64,000 nucleotides of DNA from Symsagittifera roscoffensis (GCF_963678635.1 NC_087064.1:62923548-62987547), one strand, 5' to 3'; shown: positions 21,553 through 32,615, counted from the first letter of the stretch. Made by a program: numbers and translations. Notes: generated by a model not told the origin, from the letters alone.

Positions 21553-21624
21553 AGCAGGGTGGCGCAGCGGAAGCGGGCTGGACCCATAACCCAGAGGTCG
21601 ATAGATCGAAACTACCTCCTGCTA
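21553..21624 (+). pseudogene. tRNA-iMet-like, T25G G31A G50A
   Basis: Three stem positions changed; CAT kept; T5 tract follows. Confidence 0.55.
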
Positions 21625-21902
21625 GTAAAGTAAAAGAACCTATAACTTTTTGACAATTGCATCTTTCACAAGACACTCGATTTAAAAATAGCTAGACCAT
21701 TGGAGCTTTGAGAAGCTATAAAAATTGTATTACTGCACCTACTCAAACACGTTGCACGTTTTTCTGCAAAAAAAATTCAAAAAATTCAAAACGCTGTTTC
21801 CAGAGCACTTTCTTTTAATTCGTATCGTGTTTCTTCGACCTATACGTTAACACTTTAAATTATGATGAGCAACAACCTTTGCAATAGCACAAAGTTAGCC
21901 AG

Positions 21903-21976
21903 AGCAGCGTGGCGCAATGGGCGCGTGATGCGACTCCCCTCACTCAGAAGCCGTAGATCGAAACCATCTCCTGCTA
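21903..21976 (+). pseudogene. type B tRNA-like, 74 nt
   Basis: GCAATGGGCG D loop and CGACTCCCCT centre. Confidence 0.87.
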
Positions 21977-22271
21977 ATTTACTGAAGTAACATCTATCCT
22001 ATTGACAAATGCAGCTTTCGCAAGACAATCGATTGGAAAAACGCTAGATCAATGGTAGCTTTAAGTAGCTAGAAAACTTAGATTCGTGCGCCAACTCACC
22101 CACCTTGAAAAAATTTGTGCTAAAAATTTAAAAAAAAATAATTACAGAAAACGGCTAAAAGCTGTTTCCAGAGCATTTTCTAATACTTGGATTGTGGTAA
22201 TCCGCACTTAGGGAAACATCTTAAATTTTGGTTCGGCAAAACCGAAATCGCAATGGCAATATATTCAGAAC

Positions 22272-22343
22272 AGCAGGGTGGCGCAGCGGAAGCGTGCTGC
22301 GCCCATAACCCAGAGGTCGGTAGATCGAAACTACCTCCTGCTA
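22272..22343 (+). tRNA. tRNA-iMet: initiator tRNA-Met-like (CAT), G30C
   Basis: G30C breaks the middle of the three anticodon-stem G:C pairs. T6 tract follows. Confidence 0.55.
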
Positions 22344-22637
22344 GTTAAGTAAAAGATTATATAATTTTTTGACAATCGCATCTTTCACAAGACACTCGAT
22401 TTAAAAATTCTAGACCAATGGAGCTTTAAGTAGCTAGAAAACTTAGGTTCATGCACCTACTCACCAACTATAAAAAATTTTGTGCGATAAACTTTTTAAA
22501 ATAAACAATTACAGAAAAAGCTAAACGCTGTTTCCAAAGCATTTTCTAATACTTGGATTGTTGTAATCCACCCTTATGGAAACATTTTAAATTTTGGATC
22601 AGCAAAACCAAAATTGCAATGGCAAAATGATAACAAC

Positions 22638-22709
22638 AGCAGGGTGGCGCAGCGGAAGCGTGCTGGGCCAATAACCCAGAGGTCGGTAGATCGAAACTAC
22701 CTCCTGCTA
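22638..22709 (+). tRNA. iMet-like tRNA with AAT anticodon
   Basis: Only change is C34A, giving anticodon AAT on an otherwise perfect initiator body. No proximal T-run (AAAATTATGAC). Its 1.1-kb partner at 23,738 has CAT. Confidence 0.65.
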
Positions 22710-23002
22710 GTTAAGTAAAGGAACATATAAAATTATGACAATGGCAGCTTTCACAATTCACTCGATTTAAAAATAGCTAGACCAATGGAGCTTTAAAAAG
22801 ATATTAAAACTGTATTCGCGCACCTACTCAATCACGTTGCAGATTTTTCTGCCAAAAAAATACAAATGGACAAATACAGAAAACGACAAAACGCTGTTTC
22901 CAGAGCACTTTCTTTTAATTCGTATCGTGTTTCTTCAACATATACGTTATCACTTTAAATTACGATCAGCAACAATCTTTGCAATAGCACAATATGACCC
23001 AG

Positions 23003-23075
23003 AGCAGCGTGGCGCAGCGGGATCGTGATGCGACCCCCTCATTCAGAAGCCGTGGATCGAATCCATCTCCTGCTA
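23003..23075 (+). pseudogene. type B tRNA-like
   Basis: GGGATCGTG D arm, CATTCAG centre and AATCCATC in the T arm. Confidence 0.87.
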
Positions 23076-23325
23076 ATTTACTGAAGTGACATCTATCCTA
23101 TTGACAAATGCAGCTTTCGCAAGACACTCGATTGAAAAAGAGCTAGACCAATGGAGCTTTAAGTAGCTAGAAAACTTAGATTCGTACACCAACTCATCCA
23201 CATCGAAAGATTTTGTGCGAAAAACTTTTTAAGATAAACAATTACAGAAAACGGCTAAACGCTGTTTCCAGAGCACTTTCTAATACTTGGATTGTGGTAA
23301 TCTACCCTTATGGAAACTTCTTAAA

Positions 23326-23347
23326 TTTTGGTTCAGCAAAACCAAAA
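23326..23347 (+). repeat. 8-bp inverted repeat upstream of A tRNA (example)
   Basis: TTTTGGTT, a 6-nt loop CAGCAA, then AACCAAAA: a perfect hairpin ending 24 bp before the tRNA. Most A spacers carry it or a shortened form (for example TTTTGG/CCAAAA in the A1 subtype). Confidence 0.7.
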
Positions 23348-23371
23348 TCGCAATGGCAAAATATTAACAAC

Positions 23372-23443
23372 AGCAGGGTGGCGCAGCGGAAGCTTGCTGG
23401 GCCCATAACCCAGAGGTCGGTAGATCGAAACTACCTCCTGCTA
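23372..23443 (+). tRNA. tRNA-iMet: initiator tRNA-Met-like (CAT), G24T
   Basis: G24T breaks the C11:G24 D-stem pair; T6 tract follows. Confidence 0.6.
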
Positions 23444-23737
23444 GTTAAGTAAAAGATTATATAATTTTTTGACAATCGCATCTTTCACAAGACACTCGAT
23501 TTAAAAATTCTAGACCAATGGAGCTTTAAGTAGCTAGAAAACTTAGGTTCATGCACCTACTCACCAACTATAAAAAATTTTGTGCGATAAACTTTTTAAA
23601 ATAAACAATTACAGAAAAAGCTAAACGCTGTTTCCAAAGCATTTTCTAATACTTGGATTGTTGTAATCCACCCTTATGGAAACATTTTAAATTTTGGATC
23701 AGCAAAACCAAAATTGCAATGGCAAAATGATAACAAC

Positions 23738-23809
23738 AGCAGGGTGGCGCAGCGGAAGCGTGCTGGGCCCATAACCCAGAGGTCGGTAGATCGAAACTAC
23801 CTCCTGCTA
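23738..23809 (+). tRNA. tRNA-iMet: initiator tRNA-Met (CAT), consensus, no near terminator
   Basis: Identical to the consensus A copy, but the terminator position reads AAAATTATGAC. The first T5 downstream is in the hairpin at 23,937-23,954. Confidence 0.87.
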
Positions 23810-23936
23810 GTTAAGTAAAGGAACATATAAAATTATGACAATGGCAGCTTTCACAATTCACTCGATTTAAAAATAGCTAGAGCAATGGAGCTTTAAAAAG
23901 ATATTAAAACTGTATTCGTGCACCTACTCAATCACG

Positions 23937-23954
23937 TTGCAGATTTTTCTGCAA
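23937..23954 (+). repeat. hairpin with T5 loop in B spacer (example)
   Basis: TTGCAG, loop ATTTTT, CTGCAA: a perfect 6-bp stem followed by an A-run. It recurs in nearly every B spacer. In transcripts reading through from an upstream A unit it is the first T5, so it may act as a distal pol III stop. Confidence 0.7.
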
Positions 23955-24103
23955 AAAAAAATACAAATGGACAAATACAGAAAACGACAAAACGCTGTTT
24001 CCAGAGCACTTTCTTTTAATTCGTATCGTGTTTCTTCAACATATACGTTATCACTTTAAATTACGATCAGCAACAATCTTTGCAATAGCACAATATGACC
24101 CAG

Positions 24104-24176
24104 AGCAGCGTGGCGCAGCGGGATCGTGATGCGACCCCCTCATTCAGAAGCCGTGGATCGAATCCATCTCCTGCTA
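24104..24176 (+). pseudogene. type B tRNA-like
   Basis: Partner of 23,003. Confidence 0.87.
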
Positions 24177-24472
24177 ATTTACTGAAGTGACATCTATCCT
24201 ATTGACAAATGCAGCTTTCGCAAGACACTCGATTGAAAAAGAGCTAGACCAATGGAGCTTTAAGTAGCTAGAAAACTTAGATTCGTACACCAACTCATCC
24301 ACATCGAAAGATTTTGTGCGAAAAACTTTTTAAGATAAACAATTACAGAAAACGGCTAAACGCTGTTTCCAGAGCACTTTCTAATACTTGGATTGTGGTA
24401 ATCTACCCTTATGGAAACTTCTTAAATTTTGGTTCAGCAAAACCAAAATCGCAATGGCAAAATATTAACAAC

Positions 24473-24544
24473 AGCAGGGTGGCGCAGCGGAAGCTTGCTG
24501 GGCCCATAACACAGAGGTCGGTAGAACGAAACTACCTCCTGCTA
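24473..24544 (+). pseudogene. tRNA-iMet-like, G24T C40A T55A
   Basis: D stem, anticodon stem and the invariant T55 are all hit; its partner at 23,372 has only G24T. T5 tract follows. Confidence 0.6.
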
Positions 24545-24840
24545 TTAAAGTAAAAGAACACATAACTTTTTGACAATTGCAGCTTTCACAAGACACTCGA
24601 TTTAAAAATAGCTAGACCAATGGAGCTTTAAGTAGCTAGAAGACTTAGATTCGTGCACCAACTCACTCACATTGAAAAATTTTGCGCGAAAAACTTTTTA
24701 AGATAAACAATTACAGAAAACGGCTAAACGCTGTTTCTAGAGCATTTTCTAATACTTGGATTGTGGTAATCTACCCTTATGGAAACATCTTAATTTTTGG
24801 TTCAGCAAAACCGAAATCGCAATGGCAAAAAAATTACAAC

Positions 24841-24912
24841 AGCAGGGTGGCGCAGCGGAAGCGTGCTAGGCCCATAACCCAGAGGTCGGTAGATCGAAAC
24901 TACCTTCTGCTA
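24841..24912 (+). tRNA. tRNA-iMet: initiator tRNA-Met-like (CAT), G29A C67T
   Basis: G29A breaks one conserved anticodon-stem pair; C67T leaves a wobble. T5 tract follows. Confidence 0.5.
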
Positions 24913-25189
24913 GTAAAGTAAAAGAACATATAACTTTTTGACAATTGCATCTTTCACATGACACTCGATTTAAAAATAGCTAGACCATTGGAGCTTTGAG
25001 AAGCTATAAAAATTGTATTACTGCACCTACTCAAACACGTTGCACGTTTTTCTGCAAAAAAATTCAAAAAAGTCAAAACGCTGTTTCCAGAGCTCTTTCT
25101 TTTAATTCGTATCGTGTTTCTTCGACCTATACGTTAACACTTTAAATTATGATGAGCAACAAGCTTTGCAATAGCACAAAGTTAGCCAG

Positions 25190-25263
25190 AGCAGCGTGGC
25201 GCAGTGGGCGCGTGATGCGACTATCCTCACTCAGAAGCCGTAGATCGAAACCATCTCCTGCTA
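25190..25263 (+). pseudogene. type B tRNA-like, 74 nt
   Basis: C16T D loop; CGACTATCCTC centre. Confidence 0.86.
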
Positions 25264-25556
25264 ATTTACTGAAGTAACATCTATCCTATTGACAAATGCA
25301 GCTTTCGCAAGACAATCGATTGGAAAACAGCTAGATCAATGGTAGCTTTAAGTAGCTAGAAAACTTAGATTCGTGCGCCAACTCAGCACCTTGAAAAAAT
25401 TTGTGCTAAAAATTTAAAAAAATTAATTACAGAAAACGGCTAAAAGCTGTTTCCAGAGCATTTTCCAATACTTGGATTGTGGTAATCCGCACTTAGGGAA
25501 ACATCTTAAATTTTGGTTCGGCAAAACCGAAATCGCAATGGCAAAACATTCAGAAC

Positions 25557-25628
25557 AGCAGGGTGGCGCAGCGGAAGCGTGCTGCGCCCATAACCCAGAG
25601 GTCGGTAGATCGAAACTACCTCCTGCTA
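25557..25628 (+). tRNA. tRNA-iMet: initiator tRNA-Met-like (CAT), G30C
   Basis: Same change as 22,272; T6 tract follows. Confidence 0.55.
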
Positions 25629-25923
25629 GTTAAGTAAAAGATTATATAATTTTTTGACAATCGCATCTTTCACAAGACACTCGATTTAAAAAATGCTATA
25701 CCAATGGAGCTTTAAGTAGCTAGAAAACTTAGGTTCATGCACCTACTCACCAACTATGAAAAATTTTGTGCGATAAACTTTTTAAAATAAACAATTACAG
25801 AAAAAGCTAAACGCTGTTTCCAAAGCATTTTCTAATACTTGGATTGTTGTAATCCACCCTTATGGAAACATTTTAAATTTTGGATCAGCAAAACCAAAAT
25901 TGCAATGGCAAACTGTTAACAAC

Positions 25924-25995
25924 AGCAGGGTGGCGCAGCGGAAGCGTGCTGGGCCCATAACCCAGAGGTCGGTAGATCGAAACTACCTCCTGCTA
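25924..25995 (+). tRNA. tRNA-iMet: initiator tRNA-Met (CAT), consensus, no near terminator
   Basis: Identical to the consensus A copy; terminator position reads AACATTATGAC. Confidence 0.87.
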
Positions 25996-26287
25996 GTTAA
26001 GTAAAGGAACATATAACATTATGACAATGGCAGCTTTCACAATACACTCGATTTAAAAATAGCTAGACCAATGGAGCTTTAAGTAGATATTAAAACTGTA
26101 TTCGTGCACCTACTCAATCACGTTGCAGTTTTTTCTGCAAAAAAATACAAAAGGACAAATACAGAAAACGACAAAACGCTGTTTCCAGAGCACTTTCTTT
26201 TAATTCGTATCGTGTTTCTTCAACATATACGTTATCACTTTAAATTACGATCACTAACAATCTTTGCAATAGCACAATATGACCCAG

Positions 26288-26360
26288 AGCAGCGTGGCGC
26301 AGCGTGATCGTGATGCGACCCCCTCATTCAGAAGCAGTGGATCGAAACCATCTCCTGCTA
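26288..26360 (+). pseudogene. type B tRNA-like
   Basis: AGCGTGATCG D arm, CATTCAG centre, GAAGCAGTGG variable region. Confidence 0.86.
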
Positions 26361-26656
26361 ATTTACTGAAGTAATATCTATCCTATTGACAAATGCAGCT
26401 TTCGCAAGACACTCGATTGAAAAATAGCTAGACCAATGGAGCTTTAAGTAGCTAGAAAACTTAGATTCGTGCACCAACTCATCCACATCGAAAGATTTTG
26501 TGCGAAAAACTTTTTAAGATAAACAATTACAGAAAACGGCTAAACGCTGTTTCCAGAGCACTTTCTAATACTTGGATTGTGGTAATCTACCCTTATGGAA
26601 ACATCTTAAATTTTGGTTCAGCAAAACCAAAATCGCAATGGCAAAATATTAACAAC

Positions 26657-26728
26657 AGCAGGGTGGCGCAGCGGAAGCTTGCTGGGCCCATAACCCAGAG
26701 GTCGGTAGATCGAAACTACCTCCTGCTA
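26657..26728 (+). tRNA. tRNA-iMet: initiator tRNA-Met-like (CAT), G24T
   Basis: Single D-stem change G24T; T5 tract follows. Confidence 0.6.
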
Positions 26729-27024
26729 TTAAAGTAAGAGAACACGTAACTTTTTGACAATTGCAGCTTTCACAAGACACTCGATTTAAAAATAGCTAGA
26801 CCAATGGAGCTTTAAGTAGCTAGAAGACTTAGATTCGTGCACCAACTCACTCACATTGAAAAATTTTGCGCGAAAAACTTTTTAAGATAAACAATTACAG
26901 AAAACGGCTAAACGCTGTTTCTAGAGCATTTTCTAATACTTGGATTGTGGTAATCTACCCTTATGGAAACATCTTAAATTTTGGTTCAGCAAAACCGAAA
27001 TCGCAATGGCAAAAATCTTACAAC

Positions 27025-27096
27025 ATCAGGGTGGCGCAGCGGAAGCGTGCTAGGCCCATAACCCAGAGGTCGGTAGATCGAAACTACCTCCTGCTA
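27025..27096 (+). pseudogene. tRNA-iMet-like, G2T G29A
   Basis: G2T opens the second acceptor pair, G29A the anticodon stem. T5 tract follows. Confidence 0.55.
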
Positions 27097-27392
27097 GTAA
27101 AGTAAAAGAACATATAACTTTTTGACAATTGCATCTTTCACATGACACTCGATTTAAAAATAGCTAGACCATTGGAGCTTTGAGAAGCTATAAAAATTGT
27201 ATTCGTGCACCTACTCAAACACGTTACAGGTTTTTCTGCAAAAAAAAAGTTCAAATTGACAAATATAGAAAACAAAAAAAACGCTGTTTCCAGAGCACTT
27301 TCTTTCAATTCGTATCGTGTTTCTTCAACCTATACGTTAACACTTTAAATTACTATCAGCAAAAATCTTTGCAATAGCACAATATTAGCCAG

Positions 27393-27466
27393 AGCAGCGT
27401 GGTGCAGCGGGAGCGTGATGCGACCCCACTCACTCAGAAGCCGTGGATCGAAACCATCTCCTGCTA
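27393..27466 (+). pseudogene. type B tRNA-like, 74 nt
   Basis: TGGTGCAG in the A-box region; centre CCCCACTCACTC. Confidence 0.87.
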
Positions 27467-27762
27467 ATTTACTGAAGTAACATCTATCCTATTGACAAAT
27501 GCAGCTTTCGCAAGACAATCGATTGGAAAATAGCTAGACCAATGGAGCTTTAAGTAGCTAGAAAACTTAGATTCGTGCACCAACTCATCCACATCGAAAG
27601 ATTTTGTGCGAAAAACTTTTTAAGATAAACAATTACAGAAAACGGCTAAACGCTGTTTCCAGAGCACTTTCTAATACTTGGATTGTGGTAATCTACCCTT
27701 ATGGAAACATCTTAAATTTTGGTTCAGCAAAACCAAAATCGCAATGGCAAAATATTAACAAC

Positions 27763-27834
27763 AGCAGGGTGGCGCAGCGGAAGCTTGCTGGGCCCATAAC
27801 CCAGAGGTCGGTAGATCGAAACTACCTCCTGCTA
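27763..27834 (+). tRNA. tRNA-iMet: initiator tRNA-Met-like (CAT), G24T
   Basis: Single change G24T; T5 tract follows. Confidence 0.6.
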
Positions 27835-28130
27835 TTAAAGTAAGAGAACACGTAACTTTTTGACAATTGCAGCTTTCACAAGACACTCGATTTAAAAATA
27901 GCTAGACCAATGGAGCTTTAAGTAGCTAGAAGACTTAGATTCGTGCACCAACTCACTCACATTGAAAAATTTTGCGCGAAAAACTTTTTAAGATAAACAA
28001 TTACAGAAAACGGCTAAACGCTGTTTCTAGAGCATTTTCTAATACTTGGATTGTGGTAATCTACCCTTATGGAAACATCTTAAATTTTGGTTCAGCAAAA
28101 CCGAAATCGCAATGGCAAAAAACTTACAAC

Positions 28131-28202
28131 AGCAGGGTGGCGCAGCGGAAGCGTGCTAGGCCCATAACCCAGAGGTCGGTAGATCGAAACTACCTCCTGC
28201 TA
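28131..28202 (+). tRNA. tRNA-iMet: initiator tRNA-Met-like (CAT), G29A
   Basis: Single change G29A; T5 tract follows. Confidence 0.58.
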
Positions 28203-28496
28203 GTAAAGTAACAGAACATATAACTTTTTGACAATTGCATCTTTCACATGACACTCGATTTAAAAATAGCTAGACCATTGGAGCTTTGAGAAGCTATAAA
28301 AATTGTATTCGTGCACCTACTCAAACACGTTGCAGGTTTTTTTGCCAAAAAAAAGTCAAAATGACAAATACAGAAAACGACAAAACGCTGTTTCCAGACC
28401 ACTTTCTTTTAATTCGTATCGTGTTTCTTCAACCTACACGTTATCACTTTAAATTATTATCAACAACAATCTTTGCAATAGCACAATATTAGCCAG

Positions 28497-28570
28497 AGCA
28501 GCGTGGTGCAGCGGGAGCGTGATGCGACCCCACTCACTCAGAAGCCGTAAATCGAAACCATCTCCTGCTA
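28497..28570 (+). pseudogene. type B tRNA-like, 74 nt
   Basis: As 27,393, with GTAAATCG in the T arm. Confidence 0.87.
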
Positions 28571-28866
28571 ATTTACTGTAGTATCATCTATCCTATTGAC
28601 AAATGCACCTTTCACAGGACACTCGATTGGAAAATAGCTAGACCAATGGAGCTTTAAGTAGCTAGAAAACTTAGATTCGTGCACCAATTGACCCACATTG
28701 AAAGTTTTTGTGCGAAAATTTTTTTAAGATAAACAATTACAGAAAATGGCTAAACGCTGTTTCAAGAGCATTTTGTAATACTTGGATTTTGGTAATCTAC
28801 CCTTATGGAAACATCTTAAATTTTGGTTCAGCAAAACCAAAATCGCAATGGCAAAATATTAACAAC

Positions 28867-28938
28867 AACAGGGTGGCGCAGCGGAAGAGTGCTGGGCCCA
28901 TAACCCAGAGGTCGGTAGATCGAAACTACCTCCTGCTA
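28867..28938 (+). pseudogene. tRNA-iMet-like, G2A C23A
   Basis: G2A in the acceptor and C23A in the D stem; no proximal T-run. Marks the joint of the 2,943-bp duplication. Confidence 0.55.
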
Positions 28939-29230
28939 GTTAAGTAAAGGAACATATAACATTATGACAATGGCAGCTTTCACAATACACTCGATTTAAA
29001 AATAGCTAGACCAATGGAGCTTTAAGTAGATATTAAAACTGTATTCGTGCACCTACTCAATCACGTTGCAGTTTTTTCTGCAAAAAAATACAAAAGGACA
29101 AATACAGAAAACGACAAAACGCTGTTTCCAGAGCACTTTCTTTTAATTCGTATCGTGTTTCTTCAACATATACGTTATCACTTTAAATTACGATCACTAA
29201 CAATCTTTGCAATAGCACAATATGACCCAG

Positions 29231-29303
29231 AGCAGCGTGGCGCAGCGTGATCGTGATGCGACCCCCTCATTCAGAAGCAGTGGATCGAAACCATCTCCTG
29301 CTA
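29231..29303 (+). pseudogene. type B tRNA-like
   Basis: Partner of 26,288. Confidence 0.86.
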
Positions 29304-29599
29304 ATTTACTGAAGTAATATCTATCCTATTGACAAATGCAGCTTTCGCAAGACACTCGATTGAAAAATAGCTAGACCAATGGAGCTTTAAGTAGCTAGAA
29401 AACTTAGATTCGTGCACCAACTCATCCACATCGAAAGATTTTGTGCGAAAAACTTTTTAAGATAAACAATTACAGAAAACGGCTAAACGCTGTTTCCAGA
29501 GCACTTTCTAATACTTGGATTGTGGTAATCTACCCTTATGGAAACATCTTAAATTTTGGTTCAGCAAAACCAAAATCGCAATGGCAAAATATTAACAAC

Positions 29600-29671
29600 A
29601 GCAGGGTGGCGCAGCGGAAGCTTGCTGGGCCCATAACCCAGAGGTCGGTAGATCGAAACTACCTCCTGCTA
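29600..29671 (+). tRNA. tRNA-iMet: initiator tRNA-Met-like (CAT), G24T
   Basis: Partner of 26,657. Confidence 0.6.
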
Positions 29672-29967
29672 TTAAAGTAAGAGAACACGTAACTTTTTGA
29701 CAATTGCAGCTTTCACAAGACACTCGATTTAAAAATAGCTAGACCAATGGAGCTTTAAGTAGCTAGAAGACTTAGATTCGTGCACCAACTCACTCACATT
29801 GAAAAATTTTGCGCGAAAAACTTTTTAAGATAAACAATTACAGAAAACGGCTAAACGCTGTTTCTAGAGCATTTTCTAATACTTGGATTGTGGTAATCTA
29901 CCCTTATGGAAACATCTTAAATTTTGGTTCAGCAAAACCGAAATCGCAATGGCAAAAAACTTACAAC

Positions 29968-30039
29968 ATCAGGGTGGCGCAGCGGAAGCGTGCTAGGCCC
30001 ATAACCCAGAGGTCGGTAGATCGAAACTACCTCCTGCTA
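29968..30039 (+). pseudogene. tRNA-iMet-like, G2T G29A
   Basis: Partner of 27,025. Confidence 0.55.
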
Positions 30040-30335
30040 GTAAAGTAAAAGAACATATAACTTTTTGACAATTGCATCTTTCACATGACACTCGATTTAA
30101 AAATAGCTAGACCATTGGAGCTTTGAGAAGCTATAAAAATTGTATTCGTGCACCTACTCAAACACGTTACAGGTTTTTCTGCAAAAAAAAAGTTCAAATG
30201 GACAAATATAGAAAACAAAAAAAACGCTGTTTCCAGAGCACTTTCTTTCAATTCGTATCGTGTTTCTTCAACCTATACGTTAACACTTTAAATTACTATC
30301 AGCAAAAATCTTTGCAATAGCACAATATTAGCCAG

Positions 30336-30409
30336 AGCAGCGTGGTGCAGCGGGAGCGTGATGCGACCCCACTCACTCAGAAGCCGTGGATCGAAACCAT
30401 CTCCTGCTA
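30336..30409 (+). pseudogene. type B tRNA-like, 74 nt
   Basis: Partner of 27,393. Confidence 0.87.
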
Positions 30410-30705
30410 ATTTACTGAAGTAACATCTATCCTATTGACAAATGCAGCTTTCGCAAGACAATCGATTGGAAAATAGCTAGACCAATGGAGCTTTAAGTAG
30501 CTAGAAAACTTAGATTCGTGCACCAACTCATCCACATCGAAAGATTTTGTGCGAAAAACTTTTTAAGATAAACAATTACAGAAAACGGCTAAACGCTGTT
30601 TCCAGAGCACTTTCTAATACTTGGATTGTGGTAATCTACCCTTATGGAAACATCTTAAATTTTGGTTCAGCAAAACCAAAATCGCAATGGCAAAATATTA
30701 ACAAC

Positions 30706-30777
30706 AGCAGGGTGGCGCAGCGGAAGCTTGCTGGGCTCATAACCCAGAGGTCGGTAGATCGAAACTACCTCCTGCTA
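30706..30777 (+). tRNA. tRNA-iMet: initiator tRNA-Met-like (CAT), G24T C33T
   Basis: Partner of 27,763 plus C33T, which gives the T33 normal for elongator tRNAs. T5 tract follows. Confidence 0.55.
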
Positions 30778-31073
30778 TTAAAGTAAGAGAACACGTAACT
30801 TTTTGACAATTGCAGCTTTCACAAGACACTCGATTTAAAAATAGCTAGACCAATGGAGCTTTAAGTAGCTAGAAGACTTAGATTCGTGCACCAACTCACT
30901 CACATTGAAAAATTTTGCGCGAAAAACTTTTTAAGATAAACAATTACAGAAAACGGCTAAACGCTGTTTCTAGAGCATTTTCTAATACTTGGATTGTGGT
31001 AATCTACCCTTATGGAAACATCTTAAATTTTGGTTCAGCAAAACCGAAATCGCAATGGCAAAAAACTTACAAC

Positions 31074-31145
31074 AGCAGGGTGGCGCAGCGGAAGCGTGCT
31101 AGGCCCATAACCCAGAGGTCGGTAGATCGAAACTACCTCCTGCTA
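31074..31145 (+). tRNA. tRNA-iMet: initiator tRNA-Met-like (CAT), G29A
   Basis: Partner of 28,131. Confidence 0.58.
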
Positions 31146-31439
31146 GTAAAGTAAAAGAACATATAACTTTTTGACAATTGCATCTTTCACATGACACTCG
31201 ATTTAAAAATAGCTAGACCATTGGAGCTTTGAGAAGCTATAAAAATTGTATTCGTGCACCTACTCAAACACGTTGCAGGTTTTTTTGCCAAAAAAAAGTC
31301 AAAATGACAAATACAGAAAACGACAAAACGCTGTTTCCAGACCACTTTCTTTTAATTCGTATCGTGTTTCTTCAACCTACACGTTATCACTTTAAATTAT
31401 TATCAACAACAATCTTTGCAATAGCACAATATTAGCCAG

Positions 31440-31513
31440 AGCAGCGTGGTGCAGCGGGAGCGTGATGCGACCCCACTCACTCAGAAGCCGTAAATCGAAA
31501 CCATCTCCTGCTA
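31440..31513 (+). pseudogene. type B tRNA-like, 74 nt
   Basis: Partner of 28,497. Confidence 0.87.
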
Positions 31514-31809
31514 ATTTACTGTAGTATCATCTATCCTATTGACAAATGCACCTTTCACAGGACACTCGATTTAAAAATAGCTAGAACAAGGGAGCTTTAA
31601 GTAGCTAGAAAACTTAGGTTTGTGCACCTACTCACCCACTATGGAAAATTTTGTGCGAAAAATTTTTTACAATAAACAATTACAGAAAACGGCTAAACGC
31701 TGTTTCCAGAGCATTTTCTAATACTTGGATTGTGGTAATCCACCCTCATGGAAACATCTTAAAATTTGGATCAGCAAAATCAAAATTGCAATGGCAAAAA
31801 AATCACAAC

Positions 31810-31881
31810 AGCAGGGTGGCGCAGCGGAAGCGTGCTGGGACCATAACCCAGAGGTCGGTAGATCGAAACTACCTCCTGCTA
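31810..31881 (+). tRNA. tRNA-iMet: initiator tRNA-Met-like (CAT), C32A
   Basis: Single anticodon-loop change; no proximal T-run (AACCTTATGAC). Confidence 0.65.
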
Positions 31882-32173
31882 GTTAAGTAAAAGAACATAT
31901 AACCTTATGACATTTGCAGCTTTCACAAGACACTCGAATTAAAAATAGCTAGACTAATGGAGCTTTAAGTAGCTATTAAAATTGTATTCATGCACCTACT
32001 CCAACAGGTTGCAGATTTTTCTGCAAAAAAAATACAAAATGACAAATACAGAAAACGACAAAACGCTGTTTCCAGAGCACTTTTTTAAATTCCTATCGTG
32101 TTTCTTCAACCTATACGTTATCACTTTAAATTATTATCAACAACAATCTTTGCAATAGCACAATATTAGCCAG

Positions 32174-32247
32174 AGCAGCGTGGTGCAGCGGGAGCGTGAT
32201 GCGACCCCACTCACTCAGAAGCCGTAAATCGAAACCATCTCCTGCTA
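32174..32247 (+). pseudogene. type B tRNA-like, 74 nt
   Basis: Same form as 28,497. Confidence 0.87.
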
Positions 32248-32543
32248 ATTTACTGTAGTATCATCTATCCTATTGACAAATGCACCTTTCACAGGACACT
32301 CGATTTAAAAATAGCTAGACCAATGGAGCTTTAAGTAGCTAGAAAACTTAAAATCGTGCACCAACTCACCCACTTTGAAAGATTTTGTGCGAAAAACTTT
32401 TTACAAATAACAATTACAGAAAACGGCTAAACGCTGTTTCCAGAGCACTTTCTAATACTTGGATTGTGGTAATCCACCCTTGTGGAAACATCTTAAAATT
32501 TGGATCAGCAAAATCAAAATTGCAATGGCAAAAAAATCACAAC

Positions 32544-32615
32544 AGCAGGGTGGCGCAGCGGAAGCGTGCTGGGCCCATAACCCAGAGGTTGGTAGATCGA
32601 AACTACCTCCTGCTA
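32544..32615 (+). tRNA. tRNA-iMet: initiator tRNA-Met (CAT), C48T
   Basis: Single variable-loop change, stems intact; no proximal T-run. Confidence 0.75.

Larger units (their letters stand above)
22300..23400 (+). repeat. 1.1-kb trimer duplication, copy 1
   Basis: One A-A-B trimer that is repeated directly downstream at an offset of 1,100-1,101 bp, with matching private variants such as G24T in the second A tRNA of the group and a B tRNA reading ATTCAG instead of ACTCAG. Confidence 0.85.
23401..24513 (+). repeat. 1.1-kb trimer duplication, copy 2
   Basis: Near-identical repeat of 22,300-23,400. One notable difference is that the A copy at 23,738 has the standard CAT anticodon while its partner at 22,638 has AAT. 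Confidence 0.85.
25948..28890 (+). repeat. 2,943-bp tandem duplication, copy 1
   Basis: Eight units that recur at an offset of exactly 2,943 bp. The left limit is placed where the A tRNA at 25,924 and its partner at 28,867 stop differing. Confidence 0.88.
22272..31571 (+). repeat. A-A-B trimer higher-order block
   Basis: Units follow the order A-A-B with a period of about 1,101-1,106 bp, against the A-B dimer of about 735 bp on either side. Within it the first A of a pair often carries G24T and the second G29A. The pattern is broken once, near 28,867-29,231, at the joint of the 2,943-bp duplication. Confidence 0.85.
28891..31571 (+). repeat. 2,943-bp tandem duplication, copy 2
   Basis: Second copy of 25,948-28,890. 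Identity ends near 31,571, where the tail of the B spacer changes from GATTGG to GATTTA. Confidence 0.88.
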
